From NCBI GenBank assembly GCA_016841875.1, contig JAENYG010000016.1, forward strand, positions 27,980 to 91,979: a stretch of 64,000 nucleotides of DNA, given 5' to 3'. Numbering within the stretch: position 1 is the stretch's first letter; every line of letters starts with the position of its first letter. This DNA comes from Syntrophomonas sp. (lineage in GTDB: Bacteria; Bacillota; Syntrophomonadia; Syntrophomonadales; Syntrophomonadaceae). The notes beneath the pieces are model-generated. The model saw nothing but the letters and a program-made list of their open reading frames with translations, was not told the origin of the DNA and did no database searches. The translations under genes and the position numbers were made by a program. Below, piece by piece: positions 1 to 7,597 of the stretch.

Positions 1-168
1 TTTTACATCCGAGTTTTTAACTACAAAGAACTTCCAGGGCTGCAAATTCATTACTGAGGGAGCCCATCGGCCTGCTTCCAGAATAGCCTGCAGTTTCTCC
101 TCTTCAACCGGCTGGTCCAAATAACTTCTATAAGACCGCCTCTCTTTAATGGTTTGAAAAACATCCAC
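1..168 (-). CDS. Nitroreductase family protein, N-terminal part only
   Basis: The first 56 residues of a flavin-dependent nitroreductase read off the left edge of the window; the rest of the gene lies outside. The reading frame opens with GTG at 168, 8 bases behind an AGGAGG ribosome binding site (174-180). An ATG two bases upstream is in another frame and gives no protein of this family. The start VDVFQTIKERRSYRSYLDQP followed by a conserved RWAPS segment is the typical FMN-binding N-terminus (the ERRS(I/V)R motif). These enzymes reduce nitro groups, quinones or flavins with NAD(P)H; the substrate cannot be told from the fragment. No partner gene lies next to it in the window. Confidence 0.8.
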   Translation of the reverse strand, partial: MDVFQTIKERRSYRSYLDQPVEEEKLQAILEAGRWAPSVMNLQPWKFFVVKNSDVK

Positions 169-549
169 ATTAACTCCTCCTTTTTTATCTCTATGTCTAT
201 AGTGTACAAAACTATTGGGAGGAAATTTGGTGAAATCGATACGGTAGGAATTAAACATATGATTAAGTACCTATTTTGTTAACCAGCATCTGGATGATTT
301 TTCTGAATTTTTCATGCGTTTGAATGGCCATAGTGAGGTTGAACATTTCTAGATTTGTTTATCAGGAGCAACTCTGGACGAAGATAAAAATCTTAGCCCT
401 TTATTTATTCAAACTATTGTTTAGTAAAACACAGGATATTATTCCATTATCCGGAAGAAGCTTCTGCCATCGAGGCCCTGCTTCCGGTTCATCATCTAAA
501 CTTTTGCTGAAAGCCTCCACTGTCCTTGACCAGGTGTGTACCCCAACCC
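169..549. other. Gene-free stretch, no function seen
   Basis: I see no gene with both a ribosome binding site and family similarity here. Short open frames exist on both strands, but they lack starts or plausible composition. The promoter of the nitroreductase should lie just right of 180. Confidence 0.4.
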
Positions 550-768
550 TTAGTTTAAGGGCGTATCCTCCGTCCTATCTTCAGGTATGTCATCTGTCCT
601 TACAACTCGAAGCAATTCCATCATACTATCCAACTTCTTATTAATCTTTATCAATATCACCAGAATAGCCAGCGGAAGCAGATACATTATCAACTGCCCA
701 AGTATAGTAATTAAAGCTAGTATACTAAACGTAAATTCCGGCGTGTGTCCCGCAGGTCCAACCATCAA
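550..768 (-). CDS. Small single-pass membrane protein, paralogue of the gene at 1066-1272
   Basis: A 72-residue protein of unknown function. It has a short polar N-terminus (MMVGPAGHTPEF), one long hydrophobic segment (about residues 13-42) and a charged tail starting KINKKLDSMMELLR, so it should be anchored in the membrane with a cytoplasmic basic/acidic tail. A GGAGGGA ribosome binding site lies just upstream (about 771-777). The neighbour at 1066-1272 has the same plan: a Gly/Pro-containing N-terminus, a hydrophobic stretch ending near 'VKMNRRLKRME', then a charged helix. The two are probably an old tandem duplication. Both sit between blocks of REP-like repeats. I do not recognise the family. 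Confidence 0.55.
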   Translation of the reverse strand: MMVGPAGHTPEFTFSILALITILGQLIMYLLPLAILVILIKINKKLDSMMELLRVVRTDDIPEDRTEDTPLN

Positions 769-782
769 ATTCCCTCCTTATA

Positions 783-1060
783 TATACCCGGGGGAAACCG
801 GGGGACTGTCCCCTCTGTTTCCCGTTTGGCGTCAGCCATATACCCAGGGACATTCCTTCAAACCAGAAACCCAAGGAAGGTGTGTCCCCTGTTCCTTAGC
901 CCGAGACCCTCATACTCACTTCCCACCACCATGCGATCCACTCAGAAAACTCCTTGGTCTTACCCCGGTGTGTCCCTGTTCCTTGACCTGAGAATCCCAT
1001 AGTCACTTCCCAGCGTCCACGAAATCCACTATGATAACTCCGTGGTCCTTACCCCGATGT
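783..1060 (-). repeat. REP-like repeat cluster 1a
   Basis: A block built from a recurring core (GGGGACTGTCCCC next to CTGTTTCCCGTTTGGCGTCAG) and companion motifs such as GGGACATTCCT and GGTGTGTCCC. The same units recur at 1300-1670, 10.7, 11.8, 12.7-13.1 and 29.4-30.1 kb. The core is palindromic, as in REP elements. This copy reads in the orientation opposite to the 10.7-13 kb copies. Confidence 0.75.
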
Positions 1061-1065
1061 ATCCC

Positions 1066-1272
1066 CTAACTTTCCTCTGAATTATTACTCTCCACCAATT
1101 TCTGCATCTCTGCTTCCATCCGCTTTAGACGGCGGTTCATCTTAACCAGCATGACGATACACACTATCGGAACTGCTATCAGCAGAGCCAACAACAAGAA
1201 GTTTATTAAGCTCCAGAGCACCACATACATGTTACCTAATACCGGCGGACTACCTGCTGCATCCACTATCAT
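1066..1272 (-). CDS. Small single-pass membrane protein, paralogue of the gene at 550-768
   Basis: A 68-residue protein of unknown function: a short N-terminus (MIVDAAGSPPV), one hydrophobic segment (about residues 13-42), then a basic/acidic predicted helix (KMNRRLKRMEAEMQKLVES) that could form a coiled coil. The start is supported by GAGGTG about 9 bases upstream of the ATG. Its layout and the charged helix after the membrane segment match the 72-residue neighbour. It lies between two halves of a REP-like repeat cluster, and no other gene shares its operon. Possible roles include a membrane anchor or phage-holin-like protein, but nothing in the sequence decides this. Confidence 0.55.
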   Translation of the reverse strand: MIVDAAGSPPVLGNMYVVLWSLINFLLLALLIAVPIVCIVMLVKMNRRLKRMEAEMQKLVESNNSEES

Positions 1273-1299
1273 ATCAATACTTCACCTCGTTTCCCGGAT

Positions 1300-1670
1300 G
1301 TACTGGGGACATTCCTTTAAACAAGGTACTTCAAGGAAGGTGTGTCCCCTGTCCTTACCCCGATGTATCCCCTGACCTTGACCCAGGCGTCAATTTTTTA
1401 AGCTGTCATTATTTTACATATTTCTATACAAGATGGGGACATTCCTGCCTATACCCAGGGACATTCCTTTCAAATAAGGAATTCCAGGAAAGGTGTATCC
1501 CTGTTCCTTAGCCACTCCCAGCAGGTGTATCCCCTGACCTTAGCCGGGGGAAACTGGGGGACTGTCCCCTCCGTCCTGCGTCAGCGGGACCGGGGGACTG
1601 TCCCCTCTGTTTCCCGTTTGGCGTCAGCCAAACTAATAGGTCCCCTGCCCTTAACCCTGTCCCCTCTGTT
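1300..1670 (-). repeat. REP-like repeat cluster 1b
   Basis: It continues the family of cluster 1a, with GGGGACATTCCT, GGTGTGTCCC and two copies of the GGGGGACTGTCCCCTC core, one of them ending in the GTTTGGCGTCAGCC arm at about 1618-1631. The motif order differs from other clusters, as expected when such units are gained and lost piecemeal. No transposase gene is present in or beside the cluster. Confidence 0.7.
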
Positions 1671-1702
1671 TCTGTCTGATAAGCTTGCTCAATAGGAAAG
1701 AT

Positions 1703-2380
1703 TTATTCGGCAGGAGGATAGGAATTACGTTTTCTATAGCTCAAGTATTTAATCTCCTCAAATACCTTGCTCAACATACTTCCTACTGTAACAAATTCAT
1801 AACCTTGATTCTTCAGTTCAGTTACAGCCAGATCAGAGGCTTCAGCAGTCCCCTGCCCCAGTACATTCATAAGAATAATCTCGCCGTTCCGGATATTATT
1901 TACAATCCTGTTCACAATACGATCTGCCGGCAGCTGCTGATAATCCAGAGTTTCCCGGCTCCAATGAATGCAGTACTCATAACCCATCTCCCCCAGTACA
2001 TCCAACACCCGGCGGCTGTATGATCCAAACGGCAGCCTGAACAGCGGATAGGTATGCTTTCCGGTTACTCGGTAAATCGATTTGTCCGCTTCAGTGGCCT
2101 GTCTTACCAGCTCCTTCATACTTATCCGGGTCAGATCCGGATGATCATAAGAATGATTTCCCACTTCATGCCCTTCATTGATGATCTTTCGGCAGATATC
2201 AGGATTGTTTTCCGCCCACTGACCGGTAATAAAGAATGTAGCCAGAACTCCATGACCCTGCAGAACATTTAAAATCTCGACAGCTTTTCCCCGGTCTGCC
2301 CCACAATCATAGGTCAGGGCGATCTGCCTGGAATGAATATCCCCCCTGGCAAATATGATAGAAGACTTATCATGCAGCAT
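1703..2380 (-). CDS. Polysaccharide deacetylase (NodB homology domain)
   Basis: A carbohydrate esterase family 4 type enzyme that would remove acetyl groups from peptidoglycan or another polymer. Visible motifs are ALTYDCGAD near the N-terminus (the TFDDG catalytic-base motif, with the second Asp replaced by Cys), HEVGNHSYDHPDLT (the metal-binding His-x3-His region) and FRLPFGSYSRRVLD (the catalytic Arg region). At about 225 residues it is little more than the catalytic domain. No signal peptide is visible, which is unusual for a cell-wall enzyme. I chose ATG 2380 because GGGGGAG lies 7 bases upstream; an upstream ATG at 2404 lacks such a site. The gene stands alone, divergent from the repressor at 2559. 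Confidence 0.8.
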   Translation of the reverse strand: MLHDKSSIIFARGDIHSRQIALTYDCGADRGKAVEILNVLQGHGVLATFFITGQWAENNPDICRKIINEGHEVGNHSYDHPDLTRISMKELVRQATEADKSIYRVTGKHTYPLFRLPFGSYSRRVLDVLGEMGYEYCIHWSRETLDYQQLPADRIVNRIVNNIRNGEIILMNVLGQGTAEASDLAVTELKNQGYEFVTVGSMLSKVFEEIKYLSYRKRNSYPPAE

Positions 2381-2454
2381 GGTTAATCTCCCCCAAATTG
2401 GCAATACTAATTTTGCCTTTAATTACTTATTTTGTAATTGTCGATGTTTAAATC

Positions 2455-2530
2455 TTAGTTCACATATTGTTAACCGTCAAGGTTTTGTTTTATTGTCGTG
2501 AACATAATCTGGTTAGTTCACAGCTTGTGA
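2455..2530 (+). promoter_or_regulatory. Probable operator pair for the S24-type repressor
   Basis: The intergenic region between the deacetylase and the repressor repeats TTAGTTCACA exactly at 2455-2464 and 2513-2522. Each copy extends into a dyad: TCACAgctTGTGA (2518-2530, perfect) and TCACAtatTGTTA (2460-2472, one mismatch). An inverted half site GTGAAC lies at 2498-2503. This is the usual layout for autoregulation by an HTH repressor. It is inference from symmetry alone. Confidence 0.55.
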
Positions 2531-2558
2531 TATTGTTATTTTCAGGGAGGATTTCGAT

Positions 2559-3329
2559 ATGTCATTTGGTAGTAGATTACGTGAATTACGGGAAAATAGA
2601 GCGCTTAGACAAGAAGATTTAGGAAAGCTTTTTACCGTTGGCAAATCGGCAGTCTCTCAATGGGAAAACGATATACGAGTCCCTGATATAAATATTATTG
2701 TTCAACTCGCTAAATACTTTGAATGTAGCATAGATTACCTTTTCGGCTTATCTAATGACATTCATCATAACCCTAACCGTTCAAATATGGTTAAACTCCC
2801 TATCCTGGGTCGAGTCCATGCCGGGCTGACCCTGTTAGCCGCCGATAATATCGAAGAATACCTGTACATCCCGCAATACCTTTCTGCCGACTTCATACTG
2901 AAAGTCAGCGGCGACAGCATGATCGGCGCAGGAATTCTGGATGGTGACCTGGCCATCTGCAGAGAATCCGAAGAACCTCAATCAGGGCAGATAATAGTAG
3001 TTAGAAGGAAACCATCTGGAGAATATTCCGATATCTCATTAAGGTATTACTTTAAAGAAGCCAGCCAGCCAGTATTAAAGTCCGCTAATCCCCACTATCC
3101 GAACTCAGACTATCAAGCAGGAGGATACAAGACCGTCGGACATCTAGTTGCTATCATAAGACGAGGTGCCCCAGACTATGAAATATATACTGATTATCTA
3201 ACTATAAAAGATAATGAAGAATGGCTGGGGGTTATAGAAACAGCAGCAGAATACGGCCTATCCCCCCAGGATATACTCAGCTCGGTAAACGTACAGGCCA
3301 AAATTTTGAAGAGATTGAAGGGGAAATAA
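2559..3329 (+). CDS. HTH repressor with S24/LexA-like C-terminal domain
   Basis: A 256-residue phage-repressor-type regulator. Residues 1-65 form an XRE-family helix-turn-helix (LRENRALRQEDLGKLF...SQWENDIRVPD). Residues 80-200 resemble the LexA/CI peptidase fold: a possible cleavage pair Ala88-Gly89 in GRVHAG and a nucleophile Ser120 in VSGDSM. The Lys expected in the '(V/L)KR' strand aligns with Arg162 (ISLRYYFKEA), so self-cleavage may be impaired. A 50-residue C-terminal extension is unlike typical LexA. AGGGAGG precedes the ATG. Dyads in its own upstream region suggest autoregulation. It could be a prophage relic or the regulator of the nearby defence island; no phage genes adjoin it. Confidence 0.85.
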   Translation: MSFGSRLRELRENRALRQEDLGKLFTVGKSAVSQWENDIRVPDINIIVQLAKYFECSIDYLFGLSNDIHHNPNRSNMVKLPILGRVHAGLTLLAADNIEEYLYIPQYLSADFILKVSGDSMIGAGILDGDLAICRESEEPQSGQIIVVRRKPSGEYSDISLRYYFKEASQPVLKSANPHYPNSDYQAGGYKTVGHLVAIIRRGAPDYEIYTDYLTIKDNEEWLGVIETAAEYGLSPQDILSSVNVQAKILKRLKGK

Positions 3330-3427
3330 GGGGTACTGTCAGCTTCATTCTTCTGACCACACCCTGACATTAAAAATATTACACAAACCATAATCGATGC
3401 AATTATTCTAATCTTATTTTTCACCAT
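3194..3427 (-). pseudogene. Truncated lipoprotein start (signal peptide and lipobox only)
   Basis: The first ~30 residues (3340-3427) look like a genuine lipoprotein signal: basic start MVKNKIR, a hydrophobic core, and the lipobox LMSGC followed by GQKNEAD. After that the frame runs into the antisense of the repressor gene and its composition no longer looks like protein. I read this as the 5' remnant of a lipoprotein gene cut off at the repressor's 3' end. The ribosome binding site is weak. It could also be chance. Confidence 0.3.
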
Positions 3428-3445
3428 TCTTTTAGTTCCATATCT

Positions 3446-4381
3446 CTAATCAACACCCAGCAGATGCATCCAAACAGCAAATGTGATGATCGATACTATC
3501 GTCGTACCCACAATTATACTGTTGGCCAGCTCAGAATCCCCATCCATCTCCACTGACAGGACATAATTCACCATAGCTGAGGGCGATGCCCCCATCAGGA
3601 TTACGACTTTATCCCACAAAGCCAAGCTGCCATTTACCATATTCAATAATATGTAGGTAATAAGCGGGAATAATATGAGCTTCATAACTACCGCACTGCC
3701 AGTGGTTATAACATTTCCTCTTAATCCATTTATATTCATAGCTGCCCCCATAGCAAGCAGTGCCAGAGGAAGGGTTACCGAACTCAAGGTAGAGAGGGTA
3801 CGCCCCAGGATATCATGCATCTGCCATCCACTCAGAACAAAGGCAATACCAGCCAGTGCTGCTAAAACAATCGGGTTACCCAGGACTTCTGCGAACAGGG
3901 TTTTTATCTTTATCTCACTTAATCTGCCCAAATTCATAGTAATAATAGACAAAACATTAACCAGCGGTACTACAAAAGCCAGTAAAATGCTGGCAAGCGC
4001 CAGCCCTTCTTCCCCCAAAGCATAAAAACATACCGGCAGACCTATATAAGCATAATTAGCCCGGAAAACATTATTAGTAAAAGTCGCAGCTGAGGCCGTC
4101 GGTATTTTAAGCATACGGGCATACAAAAATCCCAGGCCACTCATGATCAATATCGTCCCCAGCAGAACACCAACCGGAGCAGGATTGAAGAGCTCGGTAA
4201 AATTGGATCGGGCGATCTTCTCAAACACCAGTACCGGTAAAAAGACATGATATATGAGTCGGTTAGCAGATGAGATAAAATCTCCATCCATCATCCCGGT
4301 TCTTTTAAGAACAAAACCAACCGCCATTATAAGAAAAATAGGCATAACTATACCCAGGATATGTATCATAGCTGCAATCAC
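3446..4381 (-). CDS. AEC-family transporter (auxin efflux carrier type permease)
   Basis: A 311-residue integral membrane protein with about ten hydrophobic segments arranged as two five-helix halves, as in the Mem_trans (AEC) family of secondary transporters. Bacterial members move small carboxylates such as malate or malonate. Family features include the N-terminal MPIFLIMAVGFVLKRTGMM, NRLIYHVFLPVLVFEKIA after the second helix, NNVFRANYAYIGLP in the middle, and GASPSAMVNYVLSVEM near the C-terminus. The length matches the family. It is monocistronic; a strong GC-rich hairpin lies upstream at 4410-4433. The substrate is unknown. Confidence 0.88.
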   Translation of the reverse strand: MIAAMIHILGIVMPIFLIMAVGFVLKRTGMMDGDFISSANRLIYHVFLPVLVFEKIARSNFTELFNPAPVGVLLGTILIMSGLGFLYARMLKIPTASAATFTNNVFRANYAYIGLPVCFYALGEEGLALASILLAFVVPLVNVLSIITMNLGRLSEIKIKTLFAEVLGNPIVLAALAGIAFVLSGWQMHDILGRTLSTLSSVTLPLALLAMGAAMNINGLRGNVITTGSAVVMKLILFPLITYILLNMVNGSLALWDKVVILMGASPSAMVNYVLSVEMDGDSELANSIIVGTTIVSIITFAVWMHLLGVD

Positions 4382-4742
4382 CTTTTTACGATATGCTAAA
4401 TTACTTCAGCCCCGGGGACATCCCCCGGGGCTTATAACGTTATTACTTCATTACCTATTATAGTAATATTATTCTATGTGGTCTACTGCACACCGATACC
4501 ACCACTCCAACTCGGATTGGTTTTTCTTTCTCTCACCAGATGCTACTGAATTATTGTATGTTGGCCTGCTGGATGGACTCGCCTGAATAATTGAGTCCCA
4601 AAAGATTCCATCGACAATTCTGTGCTTTACCTTCTTTCTGCAAATTAGCTTTCCATAGACCCATCAGTGTACTAGATCAAAACCACTGTGGTCTTCAAAT
4701 AGAACCATTATGGTCATAGTGATAACCACACCTGTATTTAGT
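4382..4742. other. Gene-poor stretch with a GC hairpin and two small dyads
   Basis: It holds a strong hairpin (GCCCCGGGG / CCCCCGGGGC, about 4411-4432) without a T-tract, and two small dyads ACCACTGTGGT (4682-4692) and ACCATTATGGT (4704-4714) spaced 22 bp centre to centre, just past the stop of the MazG-like gene. An open frame without a start codon runs on the minus strand at about 4475-4690 and may be a gene remnant. I cannot assign it. Confidence 0.3.
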
Positions 4743-5063
4743 TTATTCAGCAACCTCTACCAGGATTATCCCGCCATCAAATCCACCCCGCTCTCCCCTT
4801 TTTCCCAAACGCAAGGCTTCAAAATCCTCCAATGATATTCCTTTAGCCTGAACCAGAGCCAGAATAACCTCTTGAATATCAGCCAGTTCCTCTATATCAC
4901 CGCTTTTCAGATATTCATCAAGCTCTTCCCCGAGCTTTTTATTAAGATAAGCGATATATTCTGCATCGTCATCAGCTACTCTTGTTATGGCTTTCTTGTT
5001 TGATTCTTCTATGATCTGTGGTATTAAATCACGGATTAGTTTATTGTATTTGATTGCAGACAT
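4743..5063 (-). CDS. MazG-like NTP pyrophosphohydrolase (COG4997 type)
   Basis: A 106-residue all-alpha NTP-pyrophosphatase of the small MazG-like/phosphoribosyl-ATP-pyrophosphohydrolase-related group. The start IKYNKLIRDLIPQIIEES is typical of that group, and KKLGEELDEYL...DIEELADIQEVILAL carries the E-x2-E...E-x2-D metal-binding pattern. Such proteins hydrolyse nucleoside triphosphates, often damaged ones, to monophosphates. A good site (CGGAGGAA) precedes the ATG. It is the last gene of the operon, 41 bases after the McrC-like gene, so it is probably co-transcribed with the restriction genes; nucleotide depletion as an accessory defence function is inference. Confidence 0.75.
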   Translation of the reverse strand: MSAIKYNKLIRDLIPQIIEESNKKAITRVADDDAEYIAYLNKKLGEELDEYLKSGDIEELADIQEVILALVQAKGISLEDFEALRLGKRGERGGFDGGIILVEVAE

Positions 5064-5104
5064 TACTTATTCCTCCGGTTTTAGTTTAACGGAAATACAT
5101 TTTA

Positions 5105-7591
5105 TCAATCCTTTGATAACTTATTTAGGTATTCTATTACACTGGGATGTGACATATTAGTTTCGGTATTTCCTGTCTTTATAATAAATCCGGCTTTTCC
5201 GGCATAGCGAAGCCTACATTCGTTTTGCAGAACAAACTCCGTCCTGCCTTCCGGGTCATCTTTATCTATATATTTCGCTTTCCCTGGGGAAAGTCTAAAG
5301 CCAATTTCCATAGCCTTTAAATCCTCATAAAGTCTCCATTCAGGTTCTGTTTCAAGAGACAGTTCCTCTATATTTTTAGCTCTCTCTAAACCCAATATTG
5401 TTGTCCATCTATGTAGAGTAAAACTACTCCCTTTTGTATTGTTAATTAAATGAGGTAGTTTTTTTATATCTTTAATATAATATAAAATCTCATGTTCATC
5501 GCTAGAACGTCGTGCTGTCCAAGGAGTATCTATCTTAGACCTTCTAATAATGTCGTAATCGGATATCTTGGCTTGATAAGCTACAGCACCTGGAGAACAC
5601 AAGGGTTGCTGTAAATAGAAAACAATGTCCCTTGTTACCGGTTGACGCCTCTGGGTTTTATAATAGGGCATGTAATACAATCCAGTTTCCTTTATCCATG
5701 CCCAATGTTCCGATGGATTATTGCCCCGCAATGTAGCCACTAGCACCGGCTGCGCTGCTTTCTCCTTCCAATTTTGGGCTCGGTCATGGATATTATAGGC
5801 AATAGCTCGCTGAGATGTTGAAAACCCCCCCTGATTCAATACACCTCGCAGCCATTCTTGAACATACAAGGTATTGTCTGGCAGAAACGGGATCGCTCCT
5901 ACTCCTATTCTATCCAACGCTTGCCATAGCTTACTATTATTAAACGAATCATTCTTATCATATTGCTGAGGAAAAACTGCCGCAGCTTGAATTACTGTTC
6001 TATAATGCACAGGCCCTTCTTCACTAATTTGCTTTTCAATAATTGCATCTCTGTAGCGATGCATAATATTTATAGCATCTTCTGGAGGACCTGCTGAATA
6101 ATAACGTTTTTTATATTCCGGAGAGTTATCCACCCTATATTTTGCATCTAAGACCAGGTGTATCTTAGGCCAATTCTCATCAAGAAGACTAATTAACATA
6201 TCTGGTTGTTGCGGGATAAGAACATCTTCTCCTTGAAAACGCGGGTTATAGGTAACACTAATCTTGCGTCCTTCATTAGCCTCGAAAACTGCTTTTTGCT
6301 CACGTCCTTTTTGTAATAATACTTGTAATCCATATTGCTGTATTGAAAAGATTTTATCAGGAGCGATTTCTTGCCCGGTTTCTTCAGCAATAATACGAAG
6401 TAAAGCTAAATAACACCAGTATTCATATAATAAATTCAAATCCTTAACAGATAGTTTAAGAGGACCACCTTCAATTCGCAAACCCAACGATAATACTAAA
6501 CATGATTTGTATGCTTCCCGATAACCGGGAGCACCTAGAAGCTGAAGTGAAACAAAACCATATGGGACCTCACCCTTAGCCTCCATTATAGGTTCTAATT
6601 TAGTCAAATTGGCAATGCGATACTCTAAAGATTTTATTTCATTTAGAGCTTGTTTGCGCCTATCGGTTTGATGGCGAGCATCTTTATTCCAAATCTCAAA
6701 CTCTTTACTATATAAACTGCTTAATTGTCGTAATATAGCTTTAAGCTGATTAGCTAACCAGCGGTGTTCCATGGTATCCAATGTTGACCGGGTGCGACAT
6801 TCGGTAAGTTGCTGTTTTAGTTGTATATTGTTTCTTAGGGTTATAAAGTCACCCTTTCCATATCCGCAGCGTACTGCTGAACGTACCGAGCTATCTATTT
6901 TTTTTATTTTTTCGGCTCGCTGTACTACATTTTCCCTCTGCAAACTGCGAATTGGTCGTTTGGCAATATAACGTATAGCCTTATCTAATTCATCAATTAT
7001 ATTCCTTAGTAATAACAACCATTCTAATTGGCCCGGTTTATTACCGGATATATTGCCCCACTGGTAAGTGGAACGCAAATACTCCATGGCTAAGCCAGTT
7101 AGAATATCTTGGACATCAGCTAATATTTTTTCATAATCAGATCTATAATCTAACTTACTAGGGAATACCTCTACTACAAAGATAAATTCCGGTTTGGCAT
7201 CTACCCATACTATGAACTCACTTAATCCCACTTGAGACTTAAAATTGATTGATCCATAGACAGTTTTACCTCCATTAACCTCATCCATATCCTTTAATAA
7301 AACTGGATCACGGTGTGTTATTTTCACTTTTTCATTCCCATTTGATTGTAAGAAAAGTTTATATACCTTTTCTTCAAATAGTTTAGGTCCTCCCATGAAA
7401 TCCGGAAATTTAGCTACCTCACCTGGTACATCTCGCCATATCTCTACAAATTTTAAATCCTTTCTTAGTGGCCTAAGTTCCATATGAGCAAGCTCACCAT
7501 TATCTTCAATATACGAAGTATTATTAACTTGCCAACTTTTACTAAGTCGTAGGCTTATTTTATCTGTTTTAACCAATAATAGATCTTCCAT
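5105..7591 (-). CDS. McrC-like nuclease: DUF2357 plus PD-(D/E)XK domain
   Basis: An 828-residue protein of the DUF2357 family that pairs with McrB-like NTPases. The N-terminal ~230 residues resemble DUF2357, a helical linker follows, and the nuclease lies around residues 385-520: Glu390 in LLYEYWCYLALL, Pro-Asp464 in QQPDMLISL, and Asp482-x-Lys484 in LVLDAKYRV, all consistent with PD-(D/E)XK catalysis. The C-terminal ~300 residues are of unknown fold. It starts 6 bases after the mcrB-like stop, so translation is probably coupled. It would cut DNA when driven by the NTPase next door. It is much longer than E. coli McrC (about 350 residues), as usual for the DUF2357 branch. Confidence 0.85.
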   Translation of the reverse strand: MEDLLLVKTDKISLRLSKSWQVNNTSYIEDNGELAHMELRPLRKDLKFVEIWRDVPGEVAKFPDFMGGPKLFEEKVYKLFLQSNGNEKVKITHRDPVLLKDMDEVNGGKTVYGSINFKSQVGLSEFIVWVDAKPEFIFVVEVFPSKLDYRSDYEKILADVQDILTGLAMEYLRSTYQWGNISGNKPGQLEWLLLLRNIIDELDKAIRYIAKRPIRSLQRENVVQRAEKIKKIDSSVRSAVRCGYGKGDFITLRNNIQLKQQLTECRTRSTLDTMEHRWLANQLKAILRQLSSLYSKEFEIWNKDARHQTDRRKQALNEIKSLEYRIANLTKLEPIMEAKGEVPYGFVSLQLLGAPGYREAYKSCLVLSLGLRIEGGPLKLSVKDLNLLYEYWCYLALLRIIAEETGQEIAPDKIFSIQQYGLQVLLQKGREQKAVFEANEGRKISVTYNPRFQGEDVLIPQQPDMLISLLDENWPKIHLVLDAKYRVDNSPEYKKRYYSAGPPEDAINIMHRYRDAIIEKQISEEGPVHYRTVIQAAAVFPQQYDKNDSFNNSKLWQALDRIGVGAIPFLPDNTLYVQEWLRGVLNQGGFSTSQRAIAYNIHDRAQNWKEKAAQPVLVATLRGNNPSEHWAWIKETGLYYMPYYKTQRRQPVTRDIVFYLQQPLCSPGAVAYQAKISDYDIIRRSKIDTPWTARRSSDEHEILYYIKDIKKLPHLINNTKGSSFTLHRWTTILGLERAKNIEELSLETEPEWRLYEDLKAMEIGFRLSPGKAKYIDKDDPEGRTEFVLQNECRLRYAGKAGFIIKTGNTETNMSHPSVIEYLNKLSKD

Positions 7592-7597
7592 ACCTAA

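Noticed and set aside
405..584. Minus-strand open frame past the first small membrane protein, considered as a frameshifted extension
   Set aside because: No similarity to the paralogue and no start; the paralogue ends at about the same length as the annotated protein.
783..1670. Repeat array considered as CRISPR
   Set aside because: Units vary in length and order, contain palindromic cores, lack uniform spacers, and no cas genes are present.
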